Shown piece after piece: positions 25,146 to 33,930 of a DNA stretch of 64,000 nt. The position numbers were made by a program, and so were the translations under genes. Source of the DNA: an uncultured Lachnospiraceae bacterium (GTDB lineage Bacteria; Bacillota; Clostridia; Lachnospirales; Lachnospiraceae). The DNA is taken from contig CAJUQY010000010.1 of NCBI GenBank assembly GCA_910588815.1, positions 1 through 64,000 of the forward strand, in the 5' to 3' direction. The number at the start of each line of letters is the position of its first letter. The stretch's first letter is position 1. The notes beneath the pieces were generated by a model, which did no database searches, was not told the origin of the DNA, and was given only the letters and a program-made list of their open reading frames with translations.

Positions 25146-25925
25146 ATGATGGATTATCGTGAACTTGAGGAGCGGCTGGAGAGCATGCCGGGAAATATCA
25201 GTTTTTATTATCGAAATCTTGCCACAGGAGAAGAGTTCTCGTACCGGGACGGGGAGAAATTGATGGCGGCCAGTGTCATCAAGCTGTATGTCATGGCGGC
25301 GGCTTTTGCGAGGATTGCCGACGGCAGGCTGGATCCGGAGCAGATGATTGTCACCGGCAGGGCGGATTTTGTGCCTTCCTGCGGTGCGGTGGCCTATCTC
25401 CATGAGGGACTCCAGGTGACAGTTCTGGATTTAATCACGCTGATGATCATTTTCAGCGACAACACGGCGACCAATATCCTGATTGATTTGATCGGAATCG
25501 ACGAGATCAATGAGGAGATCCGGAGGCTGGGCTTTCGGGATACCTGGCTCAGAAGGAAGATGTTTGATGCAGAGAAGTCCCGCCGGGGGATTCAGAACCT
25601 GATTACGGCGGGGGAAGTCGGCCGGTTTTTTCAAGAGCTGTATGAGAAGAACCTGGTGGACGAGGCTTCCAGTGAAAAGATGCTGGCGATTCTCAAGGAT
25701 CAGCAATTAAACGGAAAGATTCCGTTCTATTTGAAAGCGCTTGCCGAGGAGCCGGATATTGCCCACAAGACCGGTGAGGATACGGGAATCACCCATGACG
25801 TGGGGATTGTGTACGGAAAAGAGCCGTTTATCGTCTGCTTTTGCGGAAATGAGACGGACACGCCCCGGTTTGAACGGTTCATGGCGGAAATTTCTTTAGA
25901 GCTGTACCAGAACACTCTGAGTTAA
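25146..25925 (+). CDS. Cytosolic class A beta-lactamase-like serine hydrolase
   Basis: A 259-residue member of the class A beta-lactamase/penicillin-recognising fold (COG2367-like). All three active-site motifs are present: S43-V-I-K46, S104-D-N106 and K208-T-G210; an omega-loop-type stretch KMFDAEKSRRGIQNLITAGE follows SDN. There is no signal peptide or lipobox, unlike secreted beta-lactamases, so it should act in the cytoplasm. It is followed by a peptide ABC transporter and has a distant paralogue at 33005. A role on imported cell-wall peptides is my inference; true beta-lactam hydrolysis is unlikely from a cytosolic site. GGAG precedes the ATG by nine bases. Confidence 0.8.
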   Translation: MMDYRELEERLESMPGNISFYYRNLATGEEFSYRDGEKLMAASVIKLYVMAAAFARIADGRLDPEQMIVTGRADFVPSCGAVAYLHEGLQVTVLDLITLMIIFSDNTATNILIDLIGIDEINEEIRRLGFRDTWLRRKMFDAEKSRRGIQNLITAGEVGRFFQELYEKNLVDEASSEKMLAILKDQQLNGKIPFYLKALAEEPDIAHKTGEDTGITHDVGIVYGKEPFIVCFCGNETDTPRFERFMAEISLELYQNTLS

Positions 25926-25953
25926 ACTCCATAAGGGTTTGACATATTCGGTA

Positions 25954-25977
25954 ATGTCTGCGTAAGCGGACATGTCC
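25954..25977. promoter_or_regulatory. Operator-like overlapping inverted repeats before the peptide-binding gene
   Basis: ATGTC/GACAT (25954-25973) overlaps a perfect palindrome GGACATGTCC (25968-25977). TTGACA at 25939 lies just upstream but no good -10 follows at standard spacing. Confidence 0.35.
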
Positions 25978-26012
25978 GTTTAGTAACACAATTTTCAGAA
26001 GGAGGAAAGTAA

Positions 26013-27965
26013 ATGAAAAAGAGAAGATGGATTGCCCTGGCTTTGTGCGCGGCCATGCTGGCTTCGACAGCATTAACCGGCTGCGGAGGAGGGGATAAGC
26101 CAGAGGGCGGCAAGACAGAGACGCAGGCACAGGGCGGGAGCCAGACGGGGGAGACAGACGCAGCGCCGGCAGACAGTTCGGATCCCGCGGTGTATACCGA
26201 ACTGTATTCCAGCGAGTGCGCGACCTTGAATTATCTTGTGACATCCAATACCGACGAGATGCAGATCGGCGCAAACTGTATCGATACCCTGGTGGAATAT
26301 GATTCCAAGGGCCAGCTGAAAGAGGGACTTGCCACGGAGTGGAGTTACGATGAGGCGTCTCTCACCTGGACCTTCAAGCTCAGGGATGCGAAGTGGGTGG
26401 ATTCCACCGGCGCGGAAGTGGCCGACGTGACGGCTCAGGACTTTGTGGATGCCATGAAGTATGCGCTGACGCCGGAAAACGAGAGCGGCACGGTTCAGAA
26501 TCTGTTTGGTGTGATTGCAAACGCAGAGGAATATTTCAACGGACAGGCTTTTAACGGCGGAGCCGACGAGGATGGCAATGTCTGGGAGGCGATTGATTTC
26601 TCAGAGGTGGGCGTAAAGGCCGTGGATGAACATACCCTGACCTACACTCTGACCACAGAGGTTCCTTATTTTATCTCTTCTCTGACCTACATTATTTACA
26701 TGCCTGCCTACGGCCCTCAGCTGGAGGAACTGGGCAAGGAGTTCGGTACTGCGGCAGATAAGATGTACTACAACGGGGCCTATTACCTTTCGGAGTTTTC
26801 TCCTCAGGAGAAGCGGACTTATACGAAGAACTCTCTCAACTATGACGCCGACAACGTATTCATCGACGAGATCCAGATGATCTACAATCCGGAAGCCAAT
26901 ACCCTTGGGCCGGAGATGGTCAAGAGGGGCGAGGTGGACTCCGCTACCATCGGCGCAGAACTTTTGGATGACTGGCTTGCCGGCGAGGATACCAAAGATC
27001 TGGTCAGCAAGGCCCGTTATTCTACGGACTATGCCTATTTCTACTGCTTCAACTTCAATCCCCAGTTTGACGAGGAGTACGAGCCGGAGAACTGGAAGAA
27101 GGCGGTAAATAACGAAAATTTCCGTCAGGCTCTGTTCCATGCCGTTGACAAGACAAAGGCAGTGGCCGTTTCCGAGCCCAATACGCCGGAGGATTACGTA
27201 CTGTCCACCATTACTCCCTTCGAGTTTGCTTACACGGAGGACGGCACGGACTATACCACCATGGGCAAGCTGGCGGGAAGAGGGGCAACCTTCGACGAGG
27301 CTGAGGCGGTCAAGTACAGAGATGCAGCCAAGGAGGAGCTTGCGAAAGAGGGCGTCACCTTCCCGGTGAAAGTTCTCATGCCTTACAATCCCGAGGTCAC
27401 CAACTGGGATAAGGAGTGCCAGGTGGTGGAGCAGCAGGTGGAAGCTCTGTTGGGAAGCGACTTCATTGATATCATCGTTGAGGCGGGACCCAGCGACAGC
27501 TTCTTGAGTAATGTGCGCCGTTCCGGCAAATACGCCTTCATGCTTTGCAACTGGGGCGCAGACTATGCAGATCCGGAGACCTGGACGGATCCCTTTTACG
27601 AGAGTAAGAGTGAATCCGGTTATGACGGAGGCTCCAGCTATGCCTTCCTGGGCACGGCCGTTACAGAAGGTACGGCGGCAGGGCCAGCAGTGAAGGAGTA
27701 TTTCGACAAGATCGATGCGGCTAAGGAGATCACTTTGGACACCAAGGCCCGCTACGAAGCCTTTGCCGAGGCCGAGGCCGTGCTTTTGGACCATGCGCTG
27801 GTGATTCCTTCCAATATCTCCATAAGCTCTTATATGGCGACGAAGCTGAACGTGTTTGAAGGCCAGTACGCCTCCTTCGGCGTGTCGTCGCTGAGATTTA
27901 AGGGACAGCATCTGCTCGACCACTATGTCTCCATGGAAGAGTTCGAGGCGAACAGAGATAAATAA
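26013..27965 (+). CDS. Peptide ABC transporter substrate-binding lipoprotein (SBP family 5)
   Basis: A 650-residue lipoprotein: basic n-region KKRRW, hydrophobic core, lipobox LTGC (Cys near residue 24), a Gly/Glu/Thr-rich linker, then the OppA/DppA fold. Typical features are NYLVTSNTDEMQIGANCIDTL, LKEGLATEWSYDEASLTWTF and the LRDAKWVDSTGAEVTAQDFVDAMKYA-like region. It anchors on the outer face of the membrane and delivers ligand to the permeases encoded next. AGGAGG precedes the ATG. A very stable hairpin separates it from the permease genes, as expected if this protein is made in excess. Confidence 0.9.
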   Translation: MKKRRWIALALCAAMLASTALTGCGGGDKPEGGKTETQAQGGSQTGETDAAPADSSDPAVYTELYSSECATLNYLVTSNTDEMQIGANCIDTLVEYDSKGQLKEGLATEWSYDEASLTWTFKLRDAKWVDSTGAEVADVTAQDFVDAMKYALTPENESGTVQNLFGVIANAEEYFNGQAFNGGADEDGNVWEAIDFSEVGVKAVDEHTLTYTLTTEVPYFISSLTYIIYMPAYGPQLEELGKEFGTAADKMYYNGAYYLSEFSPQEKRTYTKNSLNYDADNVFIDEIQMIYNPEANTLGPEMVKRGEVDSATIGAELLDDWLAGEDTKDLVSKARYSTDYAYFYCFNFNPQFDEEYEPENWKKAVNNENFRQALFHAVDKTKAVAVSEPNTPEDYVLSTITPFEFAYTEDGTDYTTMGKLAGRGATFDEAEAVKYRDAAKEELAKEGVTFPVKVLMPYNPEVTNWDKECQVVEQQVEALLGSDFIDIIVEAGPSDSFLSNVRRSGKYAFMLCNWGADYADPETWTDPFYESKSESGYDGGSSYAFLGTAVTEGTAAGPAVKEYFDKIDAAKEITLDTKARYEAFAEAEAVLLDHALVIPSNISISSYMATKLNVFEGQYASFGVSSLRFKGQHLLDHYVSMEEFEANRDK

Positions 27966-27980
27966 AAGTTGTCACGAAGT

Positions 27981-28028
27981 ATCCGACAGAATATGCTGCC
28001 GACTGTCCGGCAGCATATTCTGTCGGAT
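27981..28028. repeat. Perfect 21-bp inverted repeat between binding-protein and permease genes
   Basis: Bases 27981-28001 are exactly complementary to 28008-28028 around the six-base loop ACTGTC. There is no T tract, so it is more likely an mRNA-stabilising or processing hairpin than a terminator. Confidence 0.85.
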
Positions 28029-28071
28029 TGCCAGAAAGTCTTAAAGCCCGATGAGTAAAGGAGTTCAGTAC

Positions 28072-29013
28072 ATGTTCAAGTATTTATGCAAACGAATCGG
28101 GCGTTCGCTGCTGACGTTGGTGATCATACTTATCATTGTGTTCAGTCTGCTGCGCCTGATGCCCATTGAGGGATATTTTCCTAATTATGAAAAAATGACC
28201 CCGCAGCAGATTCAGGTGGGTCTTCGGGAAATGGGGCTGACGGACCCGCTTCCCAAACAAATCGTCCGTTTTTTCGGTGACCTTCTCCAGGGAGATATGG
28301 GAACCTCCAGAATCTACCGGGCCAATGTGCCGGTCAGTGAAATTCTTGCGGACAAGGTGCCTATATCCATCAAACTGGGCGTATTGTCCATGTTGGTATC
28401 TCTATGCCTGGGCATCCCTCTGGGAGCGCTGATGGCCAGGTACAAATTCCGCTTTTTTGACAAAATAGGAACGCTGTTTATCATCTGTATTGAGGCAGTT
28501 CCGGCAGCGATCTATTTTCTGTACATCCAGCTTTACGGGACCCAGCTGTTGGACGTGGGGCTTTTGTTTGACGCAGGCAACCCGAAGTGCTGGATTCTTC
28601 CGGTCTTTTCCATGTCTCTCTATAACATTTCCTTCTACGGCATGTGGCTCAGAAGGTATATGGTAGACGAAAGCAACAAGGATTATGTGAAGCTTGCAAG
28701 AGCCAAGGGAGTCTCCGAGAGCGGCGTGATGTTCAAGCATATTTTCCGGAATGCTTTTGTGCCGCTGGCTCAGTATATTCCCACGGCGTTTTTGAATACA
28801 GTCATCGGTTCTATTTATATTGAATCCCTCTACAGTATTCCCGGAATGGGAGGCTTGCTGGTAACGGTTGTCAAAAAGCATGATAACACCATGGTGCAGG
28901 GGATCGTGCTCCTCTATGCCTGCGTGGGTGTTCTGGGACTTTTGCTGGGAGACCTTCTGATGGTGCTTTTTGATCCAAGAATCAGTCTCGGAAAGAAAGA
29001 AGGTGACAGATGA
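28072..29013 (+). CDS. Peptide ABC transporter permease (OppB/DppB type)
   Basis: A 313-residue integral membrane protein. The N-terminal helix LLTLVIILIIVFSLLRLMP, the large outer loop, and the cytoplasmic EAA coupling motif DYVKLARAKGVSESGVMFKHIFRNAF are as in OppB. SLYSIPGMGGLLVTVVKKHD near the end is diagnostic. The ATG at 28072 is chosen for the AAAGGAG upstream; a start at 28051 has no site. Its stop overlaps the next permease (ATGA). Confidence 0.88.
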   Translation: MFKYLCKRIGRSLLTLVIILIIVFSLLRLMPIEGYFPNYEKMTPQQIQVGLREMGLTDPLPKQIVRFFGDLLQGDMGTSRIYRANVPVSEILADKVPISIKLGVLSMLVSLCLGIPLGALMARYKFRFFDKIGTLFIICIEAVPAAIYFLYIQLYGTQLLDVGLLFDAGNPKCWILPVFSMSLYNISFYGMWLRRYMVDESNKDYVKLARAKGVSESGVMFKHIFRNAFVPLAQYIPTAFLNTVIGSIYIESLYSIPGMGGLLVTVVKKHDNTMVQGIVLLYACVGVLGLLLGDLLMVLFDPRISLGKKEGDR

Positions 29014-30026
29014 TGAAACAGTTCAGTTACCGTCATACGAAGGAAGCGGAGTTGATGTCGAACCTGGATGCGGCCGCAAAGGGGCAGGCAGAGCTTTCGG
29101 AAGAAGAGTTGTTTTCCTTCGCCGGGTTTGATGCGTCCGAGGTGGAGCGCACCGGTTACAGCAATTATTCTTACTGGAGAAGCACCGTGCGTGCCTTCTT
29201 TAAAAATAAAGTGGCAGTTGTACTTCTGACGCTCCTGGTCCTGCTTCTTCTCTTCACCTTTGTCCAGCCCTATCTGCCCGGGCAGTATGATCCCAATGAG
29301 ATCGTCAATGATGAGAAGGGAATGCAGTACCGGAATGTGCCGCCGGGGGATCAGTTTCTTCTCGGGACCAACTCGATCGGCCAGGATCTGTGGGCCAGAA
29401 TCTGGGCAGGAACCAGAACCTCCCTGTTTATCGGTCTTGTTGTGGCTGTCGTGGAGGCTCTGATCGGGATCACCGTGGGGGTGATCTGGGGGTACGTGAG
29501 AAAGGCGGACGTGATCCTGACAGAAATATATAATATCATTGATAATATACCGAATACGATTGTACTGATTTTGATCTCCTATATTTTGAAGCCGGGCATC
29601 AGGACATTGATCTTTGCCATGTGCCTGACAGGGTGGATTCAGATGGCTCGGTTTATCAGAAATCAGATTTTAATCATTCGCGACCGGGATTACAATGTGG
29701 CCAGCCGCTGCCTGGGAACCCCCACCTGGAAAATCATGGTAAAAAATCTTCTCCCTTATCTGGTATCCGTGATTATGCTGCGCATGGCGCTCACCATTCC
29801 CGGGGCCATCGGAAGCGAGGTATTTATTACCTATATCGGCCTGGGGCTGCCGGTGGATGTTCCAAGCCTCGGAAATCTGATCAATGAAGGGCGTGCGCTG
29901 ATCACCAGCCCGGCCCTGCGCTATCAGCTCCTGTATCCGACCATCATTCTTTCGTTTGTGACTATTTCGTTCTATATTATCGGAAACGCATTTTCAGATG
30001 CCGCCGATCCCAAGAACCATGTATAG
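29010..30026 (+). CDS. Peptide ABC transporter permease (OppC/DppC type)
   Basis: A 338-residue partner permease with a ~65-residue cytosolic N-terminus, first helix VAVVLLTLLVLLLLFTFVQP, the FLLGTNSIGQDLWARIWAGTRTSL motif typical of OppC, and the coupling segment NVASRCLGTPTWKIMVKNLLPYL. FITYIGLGLPVDVPSLGNLI is also characteristic. Overlaps the OppB-type gene by four bases. Confidence 0.9.
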   Translation: MMKQFSYRHTKEAELMSNLDAAAKGQAELSEEELFSFAGFDASEVERTGYSNYSYWRSTVRAFFKNKVAVVLLTLLVLLLLFTFVQPYLPGQYDPNEIVNDEKGMQYRNVPPGDQFLLGTNSIGQDLWARIWAGTRTSLFIGLVVAVVEALIGITVGVIWGYVRKADVILTEIYNIIDNIPNTIVLILISYILKPGIRTLIFAMCLTGWIQMARFIRNQILIIRDRDYNVASRCLGTPTWKIMVKNLLPYLVSVIMLRMALTIPGAIGSEVFITYIGLGLPVDVPSLGNLINEGRALITSPALRYQLLYPTIILSFVTISFYIIGNAFSDAADPKNHV

Positions 30027-30044
30027 GAAAGGAGGCGGAAAGCT

Positions 30045-31094
30045 ATGGCTGATAAAATACTGACTGCAGAGAATCTGGAGATTAAATTCAAACTGCGGGG
30101 AAAAACGTTAAACGCCATCCGGGGAGTTTCCCTGGATCTCTATAAGGGGGAGATTCTCGCCATTGTGGGAGAGTCCGGAAGCGGGAAATCCGTGTTTACC
30201 AAGTCCTTTATGGGACTCCTTGACCGGAACGGAAGCGTCGCCGGCGGCAGGATCATGTACTATGGGCGGGATGACCATGAGCCTCTTGACCTGACGGCCA
30301 TTAAAAAAGAAAAAGAGTGGTACCGGATCCGGGGACATGAGATCGCCATGATTATGCAGGATCCCATGACCAGCTTAAATCCCTTAAAGACCATCGGAAA
30401 GCAGATCATGGAGGCGGTGCTCCTCCATCAGGACGTAAGCCGGGTGGAAGCCAAAAAGAAGACCCTCAAATATCTGGAGGATGTGGGCATACAGGATCCC
30501 GGGCGGAGGTTTTCCCAGTATCCCCATGAGTTTTCCGGCGGAATGCGCCAGCGGGTGGTCATTGCCATCGCCATTGCCTGCGCGCCTCAGATTCTGATCT
30601 GCGACGAGCCCACCACGGCTTTGGACGTGACGATCCAGGCACAGATCCTTGACCTGTTAAAGACGCTGCGCCACAAATACCGTCTGTCGATTATCCTGAT
30701 TACCCATGACCTGGGAGTTGTGGCCAATATCGCGGATCGGGTGGCGGTCATGTATGCGGGAGATATTATTGAGAGCGGGACCAGTGAAGATATTTTTTAT
30801 GACCCCAGGCATCCTTACACCCAGGCGCTGCTCTCTTCCCTGCCTCAGATCGGGGTAAAGGGGACGGATTTGTTTTCCATTCCCGGCACGCCGCCCAATC
30901 TGTTTACGGAGATCAAGGGAGACGCCTTTGCGCCCAGGAACCCGAAGGCCCTGAAAATTGACTTTTTGAAGGCGCCGCCTTATTTTGAGATCTCTTCCAC
31001 CCACAGGGCCAAGACCTGGCTGCTTGATCCCCGGGCGCCCAAGGTGGATCCGCCGGAAGTGGTAGAGAAAATTCGGAATGGAGGTCTGGTTTGA
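30045..31094 (+). CDS. Peptide ABC transporter ATPase (OppD type)
   Basis: A 349-residue ATPase with Walker A GESGSGKS, signature FSGGMRQRV, Walker B ILICDEPTTALD and the C-terminal oligopeptide extension (IPGTPPNLFTEIKGDAFAPR). The cysteines that some OppD proteins carry in this extension are replaced (FAPRN), as in many Bacillota. AGGAGG lies before the ATG. Ends one base into the next start. Confidence 0.92.
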   Translation: MADKILTAENLEIKFKLRGKTLNAIRGVSLDLYKGEILAIVGESGSGKSVFTKSFMGLLDRNGSVAGGRIMYYGRDDHEPLDLTAIKKEKEWYRIRGHEIAMIMQDPMTSLNPLKTIGKQIMEAVLLHQDVSRVEAKKKTLKYLEDVGIQDPGRRFSQYPHEFSGGMRQRVVIAIAIACAPQILICDEPTTALDVTIQAQILDLLKTLRHKYRLSIILITHDLGVVANIADRVAVMYAGDIIESGTSEDIFYDPRHPYTQALLSSLPQIGVKGTDLFSIPGTPPNLFTEIKGDAFAPRNPKALKIDFLKAPPYFEISSTHRAKTWLLDPRAPKVDPPEVVEKIRNGGLV

Positions 31095-32014
31095 TGGAGA
31101 GAGAAGTTTTGCTGGAAGTAAAGGATTTGGACGTGGTCTACGGCGGAAGAAAAAAGAAGTTTCATGCGGTCAAGAAAGTGAACTTTAAGATATATAAAGG
31201 TGAAACCTTCGGCCTGGTGGGAGAATCCGGTTCCGGGAAGACCACCATCGGCCGGGCCGTCATGCGGATCGTTCCGTCCTGTGGCGGAGAAGTTTTATAT
31301 AAAGGGGAGAAGATCAACGGAAAGATATCGAGGGAGCTTGACCGGAAGGTGATCAAGGAGATCCAGATGATTTTTCAGGATCCCCAAGCCTCTTTGAATG
31401 AGCGGGCCAAGGTGGATGAGATCATCAGCGAAGGCCTGATGAATATTGAAAAAGGGCTCTGTGAGAAAGAGCGGAAGGCGCGGGTGGAGCAGGCGATCAT
31501 GGACGTGGGGCTGCTCCCGGAGTTTGCCAGCCGCTTCCCCCATGAGTTTTCCGGCGGACAGAGGCAGAGGATCGGCATCGCCAGGGCGCTGATCATGAAT
31601 CCGGAATTCATCATCGCCGACGAACCGATCTCGGCCCTGGATGTGTCTGTCCGGGCCCAGGTGCTGAACCTTCTGGCGGACATGCAGAAAAAACGGCGGA
31701 TTACCTACCTCTTTATCGCCCATGATCTGTCGGTGATGCGTTTTATCACGGACCGGATCGCCGTGATCCATAAGGGGCGGATTGTGGAGATGGCGGAGAC
31801 AGAGGAGTTGATCAGGCATGCCGTCCATCCTTATACCAGGGCTCTGCTCTCTGCCATCCCCATGCCGGATCCGAAGCATGAGCGGGAGAAGAAGCTCCTG
31901 GTGTATGATCCGGAAATGCACGATTACTCGGCGCATGGACCGGAGTGGATGGAACTTCGGCCGGGCCATTTTGTGCTGGCGGACGAGAAAGAAGCGAAGG
32001 CATGGACAAAGTGA
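31094..32014 (+). CDS. Peptide ABC transporter ATPase (OppF type)
   Basis: A 306-residue ATPase: Walker A GESGSGKTT, signature FSGGQRQRIG, Walker B FIIADEPISALD. It has the OppF-type IFQDPQASLNERAKVDEII stretch. I use ATG at 31094 (TGATG junction with the upstream stop; GGAGG ten bases before) rather than the TTG one codon earlier. It completes a full five-gene importer. Confidence 0.92.
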   Translation: MEREVLLEVKDLDVVYGGRKKKFHAVKKVNFKIYKGETFGLVGESGSGKTTIGRAVMRIVPSCGGEVLYKGEKINGKISRELDRKVIKEIQMIFQDPQASLNERAKVDEIISEGLMNIEKGLCEKERKARVEQAIMDVGLLPEFASRFPHEFSGGQRQRIGIARALIMNPEFIIADEPISALDVSVRAQVLNLLADMQKKRRITYLFIAHDLSVMRFITDRIAVIHKGRIVEMAETEELIRHAVHPYTRALLSAIPMPDPKHEREKKLLVYDPEMHDYSAHGPEWMELRPGHFVLADEKEAKAWTK

Positions 32015-32031
32015 GTATTAAGGAGAACGGA

Positions 32032-32916
32032 ATGAAGTGTGCAGTGGTAACGGAAGCGGTCAGTACCATTTATGAAGGCCCTTTCCGGGAGCGGGAGTCC
32101 GGGGGAAAGACTGTTTCCGCCATTTCGGATGAGGGGCTTAGCGGCATGCTCCTTGCGGTGACGGGACAGGAGGCGGATGGGTACCTGCCGGTCCGGACGT
32201 TTTATGGCTATACAGGATATATTCCCTCGTCGGATGTACGTCTCCTCAGCCCTGAGGAGGGAAAAAGCTGGGAGGATTCCGACTTATGGGTGACGGACGC
32301 TTTTTGCGTGGATGTGCTGTCCCTTCCCGCGGCGGCAGGCGTGCGCCTTGCGAGCCTTTTCCGGGGAAGTCTGGTGCAGGTGCTCTCCCATGAGTCGGAG
32401 GAGACGGGCTGGGCGAGGATCCGGCTGGCCGACGGAAGAGGCGGGTATATGAGGGATCAGTATCTGAGAGAGAAGCGGTTTTCACAGAAAGGTGTTTTTG
32501 GGGGCGGCCTGGTTCAGCGGGAGGACATCGAAGAGGAGCCCTTCCGCAGGGCCGTGGTGGAGACTGCAGAGAGCTACCTGGGAATCCAGTACCGCTGGGG
32601 CGGGCGTTCTACACCGGGTATCGACTGTTCCGGGCTGACTTCGGAGTGCTATATGCGGCACGGCGTGCTGATTTACCGGGATGCCGACATCAAGGAGGGG
32701 TATCCGGTCCATGAGATTGACAAGAAGGATATGAAGCCCGGAGATCTTCTGTATTTTCCGGGACATATCGCCATGTATGTGGGGGAGGGCCGGTATATCC
32801 ACTCCACGGGAAAAGCCGGAAACAGCGGCGTGGTGTACAACAGTCTGGATCCGGGCAGCCCGGAGTACCGCCAGGATTTGGAAGAGAGTCTGTATGCGGT
32901 GGGAAGTATTTTTTGA
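32032..32916 (+). CDS. Signal-less SH3-NlpC/P60 cysteine peptidase (YkfC-like)
   Basis: A 294-residue protein with two SH3-like segments (residues 1-60 and 80-145) and a C-terminal NlpC/P60 domain. Catalytic Cys199 lies in GIDCSGLTSECY after RWGGRSTPG; His245 in FPGHIAMYVGEG is the partner, with His257 (IHSTGKAG) as the likely third residue. Architecture and lack of signal peptide match YkfC, which cuts the gamma-D-Glu to diamino-acid bond of imported muropeptides in the cytoplasm. AAGGAG sits six bases before ATG 32032, 18 bases after the transporter ATPase stop, so it belongs to the same transcript. Confidence 0.85.
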   Translation: MKCAVVTEAVSTIYEGPFRERESGGKTVSAISDEGLSGMLLAVTGQEADGYLPVRTFYGYTGYIPSSDVRLLSPEEGKSWEDSDLWVTDAFCVDVLSLPAAAGVRLASLFRGSLVQVLSHESEETGWARIRLADGRGGYMRDQYLREKRFSQKGVFGGGLVQREDIEEEPFRRAVVETAESYLGIQYRWGGRSTPGIDCSGLTSECYMRHGVLIYRDADIKEGYPVHEIDKKDMKPGDLLYFPGHIAMYVGEGRYIHSTGKAGNSGVVYNSLDPGSPEYRQDLEESLYAVGSIF

Positions 32917-32928
32917 CAGACAATACTT

Positions 32929-32971
32929 ACAGTAAACGATAAGAGGAACATATTTTTGGCGTTCACTGTAG
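32929..32971. repeat. Short hairpin repeat, copy 2
   Basis: TACAGT/ACTGTA with inner AACG/CGTT around an AT-rich loop, placed just after the NlpC/P60 gene. It shares TTTTTGGCGTTC with the copy at 21882. Confidence 0.45.
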
Positions 32972-33004
32972 AAAGACGAACAAAGAGGAGAAAACCGGAG
33001 AAAA

Positions 33005-33850
33005 ATGACGGACGAGAGACTTACCTTGGAAAAGAGAATCGGCGCGGAGCTGGAAAGCTACGACGGAAAGATGTGTATTTACGCGGACGATCTCCATGGG
33101 AACGTGATTGCAGTACATGCAAAGGAAAAGGTGGAGACAGCCAGCACGGTCAAAACCTATATTCTGGCCTGCCTGTTTGACGAGGTGGAAAAAGGGCGGG
33201 CCAGCCTGGAGGATATGGTGACCTACAAGGAGACGCATGTGGTGGAGGGGAGCGGCGTACTGTGCTCCCTGGATCCTGGGTTACCGCTTCGGGTGAAGGA
33301 TGCAGCCACACTGATGATCATTGTCAGCGATAATATTGCCACCAATATGATGATCGACTATCTGGGGCTTGACACCATCAACACCTGTATTGAAAGGCTG
33401 GGCTGTAGGGACACCAGGCTCCACAATCCCATCGACTTCGAGCGCTATGAAAGGCTCGGGACGACTACGCCGGCGGATTACGCCAGTATCTTTACCCGCC
33501 TGGCAAAGGGAGGGCTGATCGGCCCGGAAGCCGACAGAAAAATGATTGAGATTTTGAAGAAACAGCATTATAACAGCATGATTACCGGAAACTTTCCGCC
33601 GGTTTACATGGACAGCGACAACACGGACGATATTCTTATTGAGGTGGCCTCCAAAAGCGGGAGCATGGATGCCTGCCGCAATGACGGAGGGATTATATAT
33701 ACGCCTTACGGCCCTTACGTGCTCGTCATGCTGAACAAGGAGTTTGGCGATGCCATGTACTATCCCGGCCATCCGGCGACGGTGTTCGGCGCAAGGGTCA
33801 GCCGGATGCTTCTGGACCAGTTCCTGGCCCTGGAAGGACGGTTTCTGTAG
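33005..33850 (+). CDS. Second cytosolic class A beta-lactamase-like serine hydrolase
   Basis: A 281-residue paralogue (diverged) of the protein at 25146. Motifs are S47-T-V-K50, S108-D-N110 and K217-S-G219, with IDFERYERLGTTTPADYA in the omega-loop position. Again there is no signal peptide; the N-terminus is a charged helix. Position between a YkfC-like peptidase and dapL supports action on cell-wall peptide fragments, for example removal of terminal D-Ala; this is inference from context and fold. GAGGAG precedes the ATG. Confidence 0.8.
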   Translation: MTDERLTLEKRIGAELESYDGKMCIYADDLHGNVIAVHAKEKVETASTVKTYILACLFDEVEKGRASLEDMVTYKETHVVEGSGVLCSLDPGLPLRVKDAATLMIIVSDNIATNMMIDYLGLDTINTCIERLGCRDTRLHNPIDFERYERLGTTTPADYASIFTRLAKGGLIGPEADRKMIEILKKQHYNSMITGNFPPVYMDSDNTDDILIEVASKSGSMDACRNDGGIIYTPYGPYVLVMLNKEFGDAMYYPGHPATVFGARVSRMLLDQFLALEGRFL

Positions 33851-33930
33851 AAATTACAGCCGCTGCGGCTTGACTTTTGCCCCCGGTGGAGTTTAAGATA
33901 TATGGGAGAATGCAAGCGGAGGACAAGACA

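Noticed and set aside
25146..25925. Calling this gene an antibiotic-resistance beta-lactamase
   Set aside because: Motifs fit the fold, but there is no export signal and the context is peptide transport, so a drug-resistance label is not supported.
26601..27923. A 440-codon open frame antisense to the peptide-binding lipoprotein gene
   Set aside because: The sense gene has a signal peptide, lipobox and family motifs. The antisense frame is a by-product of codon bias with no recognisable domain.
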